DNA of 12,023 nucleotides from Chitinophagaceae bacterium. Lineage in GTDB: Bacteria > Bacteroidota > Bacteroidia > Chitinophagales > Chitinophagaceae. This document shows positions 7,600 to 12,023 of the stretch, piece after piece (position 1 is the stretch's first letter; each line of letters opens with the position of its first letter). Position numbers and translations under genes: made by a program. Below the pieces are notes generated by a model. The model was given only the letters and a program-made list of their open reading frames with translations. It searched no databases and had not been told where the DNA came from. Location of the stretch: positions 1-12,023 of the forward strand of contig JAHEZA010000028.1 in NCBI GenBank assembly GCA_023251335.1, written 5' to 3'.

Positions 7600-7607
7600 C
7601 AAATTTA
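7600..7607 (-). promoter_or_regulatory. Putative -7 promoter element for the outer-membrane protein gene
   Basis: The minus strand reads TAAATTTG, matching TAnnTTTG. Initiation near 7594-7596 would give an A-rich leader of about 85 nt before the ATG at 7509. No convincing -33 TTG was found at the right distance. The remaining bases between 7510 and 7690 show nothing else I can support. Confidence 0.35.
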
Positions 7608-7690
7608 CAAAAAAGTTATTAGAACGATTTGCCACTTAAAACTTGTTCACCATGATTATCTTATTTTTTTATTACAATTAACCCCACCTA

Positions 7691-8827
7691 TTATTTTCCT
7701 ACCACTTTAAATTGCACCACACCATCATTTGATTCGCCTTTCAAATAAATATCATCAGGTGTTTCGTAGAGCTGTTCACCGTTGACATTTATCAATTTTG
7801 AGCCATCGGGTAACTGACCCACCGTATCTCCAATATTCAAGCTGGACAAAGATGGCGTTGTATCAGGTGCCTGCGACTGTGTATTATTGATCACGCCGTT
7901 TTTACCGACAACAGTAAAGGCATTATTCCCATGAGAATCCTGCCCTGACTTATAATAAGTACCATTTAGTTCATATAAAGTTTCTCCATTTATAATCACA
8001 GATTTGGCACCCCCGGGCAGTGATGAAACAGTCGCACCCATTGGTGCATCCACAACCTGATAATTATTATTCCCATTAGGCCTGTAATAAATTCCATTGT
8101 AATAATAATAAGGATAGCCTCCGATAAAAAGACTTGAATAACCAAACGGAAGTATTCCTATACTAATTCCAAAAGGTGGAAACAGAGGCTGATAATATCC
8201 ACTATAGTATCCGTAAAATAATCCATTATTGTAATAATAAGGATAACCACCAAAATGGATAGAAATAAAACTTCGCGGTATTACTGTGTAGTGCGGGCCA
8301 TACATAAATACGGTTCTATGACCATAAACATAGCCATGATAAGAATGATAGGTACGATTAGTCACATATACATTTCTGTTATAGTGATAATAACTCCTAT
8401 TTACATTTACGTTTCCGGTTCTGTTATAGATATTACTGGTAACACCGGTGGTACGTGTATTACCAATTGTACGTGTATTATATGCTGTTGTATTCCTTTC
8501 AGGAGTAATTACTGCTGCATTGCCCCGGGAAGAATTACGCGTGGCATTGTTTGGTATAAACCCGTTTCTGCTATTAGCGGACGTTCTTGCCGAAACAGAC
8601 CTTTGAGAAGTTATACTTTGTGGTCTTTGATTGAAACTTCTTTCAGGAGCCGCTCTTTGAGACATACTTCTTTGCGGCGCAGAAAAACTTCGCGAGGAAG
8701 AAGAAGTTCTTGAAACGTGTGCGTTCCCGCCTTCGCCTCTTGAATCACGGCCTCTTTGTGCCTGAACGGAACTCAATATTCCCACAGTCAAAGCACTTAG
8801 GAGGAAAAATCTTATTATTTTTTTCAT
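7691..8827 (-). CDS. Exported Tyr-rich protein with internal repeats, DUF6515-like
   Basis: The 378-residue product starts with a signal peptide (M-K-K-I-I-R-F-F-L-L-S-A, ending V-Q-A-Q near residue 24). A low-complexity Arg/Ser/Asn/Thr-rich segment follows to about residue 140. A Tyr- and Gly-rich middle contains two copies of G-G-Y-P-Y-Y-Y-x-N-G-x-x-Y at about 193 and 236. The C-terminus holds two related units of about 49 residues (261-309 and 329-378), each running from a hydrophobic start through L-P-x-G-x-K and N-G-E-x-L-Y-E to V-V-G-K. The Y-Y-Y-N-G-x-Y-Y and A-P-x-G-A-x-V-x-x-L-P patterns resemble DUF6515 proteins of Bacteroidota, whose role is unknown. It is probably periplasmic or surface-exposed. 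The 268-base upstream gap holds no exact promoter match. The assignment is by recalled pattern. Confidence 0.78.
   Translation of the reverse strand: MKKIIRFFLLSALTVGILSSVQAQRGRDSRGEGGNAHVSRTSSSSRSFSAPQRSMSQRAAPERSFNQRPQSITSQRSVSARTSANSRNGFIPNNATRNSSRGNAAVITPERNTTAYNTRTIGNTRTTGVTSNIYNRTGNVNVNRSYYHYNRNVYVTNRTYHSYHGYVYGHRTVFMYGPHYTVIPRSFISIHFGGYPYYYNNGLFYGYYSGYYQPLFPPFGISIGILPFGYSSLFIGGYPYYYYNGIYYRPNGNNNYQVVDAPMGATVSSLPGGAKSVIINGETLYELNGTYYKSGQDSHGNNAFTVVGKNGVINNTQSQAPDTTPSLSSLNIGDTVGQLPDGSKLINVNGEQLYETPDDIYLKGESNDGVVQFKVVGK
8091..8251. repeat. Two imperfect direct copies of about 30 bp inside the Tyr-rich gene
   Basis: Bases 8091-8122 and 8221-8251 are close copies. Both contain an ATTG/TAATAATAAGGATA core followed by CC and a second CC one base later. 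They encode the two G-G-Y-P-Y-Y-Y segments and lie about 130 bp apart, in the same reading frame. They mark an ancient internal duplication or a repeated structural unit. Confidence 0.6.
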
Positions 8828-9095
8828 AATATTATTTTAAATAATAAAAATCCATTTACCCAAATTAGATATTTGTGAATAATCGTTTTAGTTTTTTTCT
8901 AATAAATAAACTATGCACAGAATTCCAGATAGGAAGACGCAAACTATCGCAGAAAGTTTAAGAAAAGAATGCTTTTTTACAATTTATTAACAAAACGCCC
9001 AAGTGAGAAACTTCATTGAAATTACGAATACACCATCCCATTCTGTTTAAACAGAAATTCGTATTTACTTCAGCTTATTTGTGAGTAACACAGAT
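8828..9095. other. Intergenic gap of 268 bp with a 16-bp perfect palindrome
   Basis: The gap separates the dciA-like gene from the Tyr-rich exported protein gene, both on the minus strand. TTCTGTTTAAACAGAA at 9041-9056 is a perfect palindrome with no loop and no following T-run on either strand, so it looks more like a protein-binding site than a terminator. ACGAAT at 9024-9029 and ATTCGT at 9057-9062 form a further inverted pair around it. A 25-codon forward frame at 8913-8990 has no support as a gene. Confidence 0.45.
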
Positions 9096-9374
9096 TCATT
9101 TTACTACCACTTCATTTATAGATTTTTCACCTAGTGCTTCGTTTACTCTTTCTATAATTTTTGCTTTCTGGTAAATTAGTTCATTCTTTAGCGGAGCTAC
9201 AGATGTATGAATGAATAAAGTGGAATTAATGATTTCAATTTTATCGGTGTACCGGGCGATGGTGCGCCCCATTATTTCTTCCCACACGTCCTTGATTTGC
9301 AAAGCCTGCACCCCGCTTTTCAACTTGCTTTTTTTTAAGAATTCCTTTAATGCTTCACCGATAGTTCCTTCCAT
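9096..9374 (-). CDS. dciA: DUF721 protein, probable DciA-type replicative helicase operator
   Basis: The 92-residue product fits the compact DUF721 domain. It has an N-terminal helix (I-G-E-A-L-K-E-F-L-K-K), then V-W-E-E-I-M-G-R-T-I-A-R-Y-T-D-K, a beta strand with N-S-T-L-F-I-H-T-S-V-A-P-L-K-N-E-L, and a closing helix with K-I-I-E-R-V-N-E. DUF721 proteins include DciA, which helps load the DnaB helicase in bacteria that lack DnaC or DnaI. Its place just after recF is a common arrangement and supports the call. It follows recF by 82 bases on the same strand. TATCTTTG on the minus strand at 9379-9386 matches the -7 consensus and ends only four bases before the ATG, so any transcript from it would be nearly leaderless. 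The function is by family. Confidence 0.85.
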   Translation of the reverse strand: MEGTIGEALKEFLKKSKLKSGVQALQIKDVWEEIMGRTIARYTDKIEIINSTLFIHTSVAPLKNELIYQKAKIIERVNEALGEKSINEVVVK

Positions 9375-9378
9375 TTGT

Positions 9379-9386
9379 CAAAGATA
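9379..9386 (-). promoter_or_regulatory. Possible -7 element directly upstream of dciA
   Basis: The minus strand reads TATCTTTG, then ACAA, then the ATG of dciA. If used, transcription would begin at or within a base or two of the start codon. No -33 TTG is evident, so co-transcription from recF may be the main route. Confidence 0.28.
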
Positions 9387-9456
9387 AATTTTAAAGATTA
9401 TTAATAACGGAATAAAAAATCGGGAAATTTATTTGTTTGCTATATGCATCGTGTCT

Positions 9457-10548
9457 CTATGCCAATTCTATCAATTGAACCACGTCACCAAATTGCGAAA
9501 GAGAAACCTTCAATCTTTCAGCATGTGTATCTGTAATAAAAACCTGGCCGCTATTTTCCAGGCATACATATTTCAACAGATTTTCGATTCTGTTTTCATC
9601 CAGCTTTTCAAACACATCATCCAACAGCAATACGGGTGGAAATTTTTTTTCTTTTTTAAGAATTTCAAATTCTGCCAGTTTGCAGGCAAACAATAAACTC
9701 TTTCTTTGTCCCTGGGAAGCAATTGCTTTAAAAATGTTTTCATGCAATAAAAAAACAAGATCGTCTTTGTGCGTTCCTGCATTGGTTCTTTGTGTGAGCC
9801 TGTCTTTTTGCCTTGAGGCGATCAGCAGTTCTTCAAAACGATTCTCATTCAGCATGCTGTTGTATTCGATGGAAACTACTTCATTATTCCCAGAGATGTT
9901 TTTATAAAATTCCTGGATCAACTGAAATAATTCCTTTGAAAATTTTTTTCTTACCTGGTGGATATAATTTCCCGGAACAAATAATTGCTGATCAAACGTT
10001 TCCAGTAATGCAAAGTCGAACCTGCTTTTTTGCGCTTCACCTTTCAAAAAACTATTTCGCTGGGCCAATACTTTATTGTAGGTGATCAGGTGCTGAAGAT
10101 ATTCGGGATCTAACTGGCTTAAGAGTGTATCAATAAATTTTCTTCTTTCTTCACTTCCTCCCGTGATCATGCCGATGTCGTCCGGCGCTATTATAACGCA
10201 CGGAAATTTGCCTATGTGATGCGAAAATTTTTCATACGCAATATCATCCAGGTAAAATTCCTTTCTTTGGGCAGAACGATAAATACAAACGATTTTCTGT
10301 GAATTGCTTTCGCTTTTTTCATTCTCTAATTCTCCTTCAAGCCGGAAGCCTTCATCACCAAAATGAATATTTAACGCATCTGTTTTAGAAAAATAACTTT
10401 TGGTAAAGCAGAGATAATTTATCGCATCCAACAAGTTGGTTTTCCCTTTCCCATTCATTCCACAGATTCCTATAATCCTTTCAGTAAAATCAAAAGTCCT
10501 TGATTGATAATTTTTATACCCGGTTATTGAAATTTTTGTAAATCGCAT
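9457..10548 (-). CDS. recF: DNA replication/repair protein RecF
   Basis: RecF is an SMC/ABC-type ATPase that binds DNA at gapped or stalled forks and, with RecO and RecR, helps load RecA. The 363-residue length is standard. The N-terminal K-I-S-I-T-G-Y-K-N-Y-Q-S-R is typical. The Walker A loop is G-M-N-G-K-G-K-T at 30-37, followed by N-L-L-D-A-I. A G-T-H-K-D-D-L element lies near 262, the ABC signature S-Q-G-Q-R-K-S is at 278-284, and Walker B L-L-L-D-D is at 307-311, followed by V-F-E-K-L-D. T-D-T-H near the end is the switch region. It begins 33 bases after the DinB-like gene and precedes dciA on the same strand, so the three are probably one transcript. dnaN and gyrB are not adjacent here. 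Confidence 0.97.
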   Translation of the reverse strand: MRFTKISITGYKNYQSRTFDFTERIIGICGMNGKGKTNLLDAINYLCFTKSYFSKTDALNIHFGDEGFRLEGELENEKSESNSQKIVCIYRSAQRKEFYLDDIAYEKFSHHIGKFPCVIIAPDDIGMITGGSEERRKFIDTLLSQLDPEYLQHLITYNKVLAQRNSFLKGEAQKSRFDFALLETFDQQLFVPGNYIHQVRKKFSKELFQLIQEFYKNISGNNEVVSIEYNSMLNENRFEELLIASRQKDRLTQRTNAGTHKDDLVFLLHENIFKAIASQGQRKSLLFACKLAEFEILKKEKKFPPVLLLDDVFEKLDENRIENLLKYVCLENSGQVFITDTHAERLKVSLSQFGDVVQLIELA

Positions 10549-10581
10549 GGAAGATATTAGTTGTCGGTCGTCCGTGTATTT

Positions 10582-11013
10582 TCACATCATCCTCCTTAAA
10601 TAATTTACTTGTCCAAGGTGATAATTCAAATGAGCTAATAAATAGATAAGCATAACTTGGGTGGAGAAAACTTCGTCCCTTATTGCTAAGGGAAAATCTT
10701 TTTTCAGATCCTCCGAAGATAATTTTGGTATGATGTTTTTAATAGTTCCTTTCAAATCACTAATATCTGAAATTAATTTTTCGCGGGGAATATTTTTTAG
10801 AGAAAATTCATCATCGCGTTTGCGCTCATAACCTGAATCTCCTAACGTTTTCCCGATAAAATGATTCAGGTTGCCAATCAGGTGCAACGCAAGGTTGCCT
10901 GCAGAATTGGTAATGCCTTCCTTCGTTGTCCAGACAGACGCTTCATCTTTAAATAATGAAATTTCAACGATCAATTTATCAAGATCATTTTCAAATAAAG
11001 TTACAAGATCCAT
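10582..11013 (-). CDS. DinB-like four-helix protein (DUF1572 type)
   Basis: This 143-residue protein has the layout of the DinB/YfiT-like fold: helix 1 at about 1-22, helix 2 holding L-A-L-H-L-I-G-N-L-N-H-F, a charged linker, and a last helix with L-L-A-H-L-N-Y-H-L-G-Q-V-N-Y-L-R-R. His44, His128 and His132 are spaced as the metal-binding triad of the superfamily. Such proteins are metal-dependent enzymes, often thiol transferases, but the substrate is unknown here. Despite the name it is not DNA polymerase IV. It starts 15 bases after the small exported protein gene and ends 33 bases before recF, so it is likely part of the same operon. No Shine-Dalgarno sequence is present. A direct link to DNA repair is not supported. 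Confidence 0.85.
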   Translation of the reverse strand: MDLVTLFENDLDKLIVEISLFKDEASVWTTKEGITNSAGNLALHLIGNLNHFIGKTLGDSGYERKRDDEFSLKNIPREKLISDISDLKGTIKNIIPKLSSEDLKKDFPLAIRDEVFSTQVMLIYLLAHLNYHLGQVNYLRRMM

Positions 11014-11028
11014 TGGTTTGTTTTTTAA

Positions 11029-11472
11029 TTAATATAGAAATCCCTTTGCTATTGAATTGAGAGGTTTTGTTTCAGACCTGGTTTCATTGATCACTTTTAT
11101 GGGAGTAGTATCATTCATAAACTGTTCAAAAATATGTTTCGGAGCATCCTTTACGCTTTCCATCAAAGCCCTGAAAGCATAAAGTCTTACCACTGCGTTT
11201 TTATGATCTGCCGCCAGTTGGGTCAGTTCTTCGATAGAAGCCGTTCTAAGTAAATCCACATAATTTCGTTCCTGGTCCGAAATATTTTTGCTATTCATAG
11301 GTGTGACTACATACATGTTTACCTTCTCTATTCTTTTTACAATTTTTTTTACAGAGGTCTCCTGTATTGTCATGGAAAATAAAAGTTCTTCATTTGGTAA
11401 AAACACACCCGCCACCTGGTATCCAGAATTAAAAACGAGGAAGGTACTTAACGCAAGAATAATTTTGGACAT
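11029..11472 (-). CDS. Hypothetical exported protein with a HEAT-like helical segment
   Basis: I do not recognise the family. From the ATG at 11472 the product is 147 residues and starts with a signal-peptide-like segment (M-S-K-I-I-L-A-L-S-T-F-L-V-F, then G-Y-Q-V-A-G). A further in-frame ATG at 11487 adds five residues, but Met-Ser-Lys followed directly by the hydrophobic core is the better start. A degenerate -7 element (minus strand TACCTTTA at 11489-11496), if real, would also place transcription after 11487. The middle has L-T-Q-L-A-A-D-H-K-N-A-V-V-R-L-Y-A-F-R-A-L-M, which resembles one HEAT-type repeat. It is probably periplasmic. It begins the tight minus-strand run with the DinB-like gene (15-base gap) and recF. 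Confidence 0.7.
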   Translation of the reverse strand: MSKIILALSTFLVFNSGYQVAGVFLPNEELLFSMTIQETSVKKIVKRIEKVNMYVVTPMNSKNISDQERNYVDLLRTASIEELTQLAADHKNAVVRLYAFRALMESVKDAPKHIFEQFMNDTTPIKVINETRSETKPLNSIAKGFLY

Positions 11473-11814
11473 AAATTTTATTAACAATTAAAGGTATTTT
11501 TTTTTGATCAGAAAAACGACTACCTGGGCGTTCGAAATTGTTTCTGAAAGGTTAAGTTTTATTCCGAACAAATGCTGACGGATTATTTTTAAGTGGAATT
11601 TCAAATAAAACCCGCCAGAAAGTTTTTCACGGTTTGATGCACACTAATCTCATTAAATAAGATTTCTGATTTTTTGTTGGTTTACTATGGAGTTTTAACC
11701 CATTTGCGCTGCGGTGATTCAATAGTTGGTTAAGATATTCCAAAAATAATACACAACCGTAGTATTCCTTTCCATTGTGTCAACATTACGGTATCATTAT
11801 TATATTTGCGTCCT
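11473..11814. other. Divergent intergenic region of about 340 bp
   Basis: The region lies between the exported protein gene and prfB, which point away from each other. It holds the prfB promoter match near its right end. I found no tRNA, no open frame of convincing length and no hairpin with a T-run. A minus-strand TATTTTTG at 11741-11748 matches the -7 consensus but would give a leader of over 250 nt, so it may be chance. Confidence 0.5.
11775..11808 (+). promoter_or_regulatory. Putative prfB promoter (TTG and TAnnTTTG)
   Basis: TATATTTG at 11801-11808 matches the Bacteroidota -7 element exactly, and TTG at 11775-11777 lies 23 bases upstream, within the accepted range for the -33 element. 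Only six bases separate the element from the ATG at 11815, so transcription would start about 0-3 nt before the start codon. Confidence 0.55.
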
Positions 11815-12023
11815 ATGACTATTGAATTACTTAAAGATTTGAAAGACCGGTTATCGGTTTTGAGGAGGTTTCTTTGACGTGGAGAACCGTGAACAAAAAA
11901 TAAATAATGACAAGCAATTGTCTCTTTCTGCCGGTTTCTGGGACGATAGTAAACGCGCTACTTCCATTTTAAAATCTATTAAATTAGATGAATACTGGCT
12001 TAATTTGTACACTGATGTAAAAA
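11815..12023 (+). CDS. prfB: Peptide chain release factor 2, 5' part, with programmed +1 frameshift
   Basis: RF2 recognises UGA and UAA stop codons and triggers peptide release on the ribosome. The gene starts at ATG 11815 and reads 20 codons (M-T-I-E-L-L-K-D-L-K-D-R-L-S-V-L-R-R-F-L) to an in-frame TGA at 11875-11877. A +1 shift that skips T11875 reads GAC and continues open to the window edge as D-V-E-N-R-E-Q-K-I-N-N-D, followed by A-G-F-W-D-D, which matches the conserved RF2 N-terminal region (usually x-x-F-W-D-D). The break is therefore the known autoregulatory frameshift and not a pseudogene: low RF2 stalls the ribosome at TGA and favours the shift. The catalytic G-G-Q and S-P-F motifs lie beyond the window. 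The gene should be annotated as one joined coding region. Confidence 0.95.
11863..11878 (+). promoter_or_regulatory. RF2 programmed +1 ribosomal frameshift cassette
   Basis: AGGAGG (11863-11868), a TTT spacer, the slippery CTT (11872-11874), the stop TGA (11875-11877) and a following C. This equals the E. coli layout AGGGGG-TAT-CTT-TGA-C in spacing and in the CTT-TGA-C core. The internal Shine-Dalgarno pairs with 16S rRNA and promotes slippage from CTT to TTT. TGAC is a poor termination context, which further favours the shift. Confidence 0.95.

Noticed and set aside
8255..8713. Forward open frame of 152 codons inside the Tyr-rich protein gene
   Set aside because: It is antisense to low-complexity coding sequence, and its Ile/Thr/Arg-rich product shows no domain.
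8913..8990. 25-codon forward frame in the 8828-9095 gap
   Set aside because: It is too short, with no promoter, ribosome signal or recognisable sequence.
11640..11680. AATCT/AGATT hairpin followed by T-rich sequence in the region before prfB
   Set aside because: The stem is only 5 bp and no forward gene lies upstream for it to terminate.
11875..11877. In-frame TGA in prfB as a pseudogene or sequencing error
   Set aside because: The AGGAGG, CTT and TGAC arrangement matches the known RF2 frameshift signal, and the RF2 frame resumes exactly one base later.
1..12023. CRISPR array, tRNA or rRNA genes, insertion sequences, phage or defence genes
   Set aside because: No regularly spaced repeats, cloverleaf signals, transposase or integrase motifs, or terminal inverted repeats were seen on either strand.

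Overview
The window looks like ordinary chromosome from a member of the Bacteroidota, most likely a Chitinophagaceae-type organism. I infer this from gene content (an outer-membrane beta-barrel receptor with a carboxypeptidase-regulatory-like front domain, a DUF6515-like Tyr-rich secreted protein, recF next to a DUF721 gene). A-rich leaders without Shine-Dalgarno sequences and several well-placed matches to the Bacteroidota -7 promoter element TAnnTTTG support it. No insertion sequence, phage gene, CRISPR array, tRNA or rRNA was seen.

Layout. Bases 1-102 may hold the start of an unidentified minus-strand gene. A UPF0114/YqhA-like membrane protein (130-609, +) converges on an AlkZ/YcaQ-like winged-helix protein (632-1711, -). 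An Lrp/AsnC regulator (1913-2419, -) is divergent from adenosylhomocysteinase ahcY (2546-3874, +). The two share a 126-bp control region with a promoter match facing each way and three GTATTTT-type half-sites. ahcY ends in a clear intrinsic terminator. Two small unidentified + strand genes follow (3998-4423 and 4583-4903).

From 4927 to 11472 every gene is on the minus strand: an 860-aa outer-membrane beta-barrel protein, a 378-aa Tyr-rich exported protein built from internal repeats, then (in transcription order from the right) a small exported unknown protein, a DinB-like protein, recF and a DUF721/dciA gene. The last four are closely spaced and probably co-transcribed. recF and dciA point to a replication and repair cluster.

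The right edge (11815-12023, +) is the start of prfB, encoding release factor 2. It carries the autoregulatory +1 frameshift cassette: AGGAGG, 3 nt, CTT, in-frame TGA, C. This is the best-supported special feature. It is notable because the start codons in this window lack Shine-Dalgarno sequences, whereas this recoding signal keeps a perfect one. The prfB promoter match lies so close to the ATG that the mRNA may be almost leaderless.

No new defence or mobile system was found. The findings concern recoding, regulatory DNA and proteins of unknown role.
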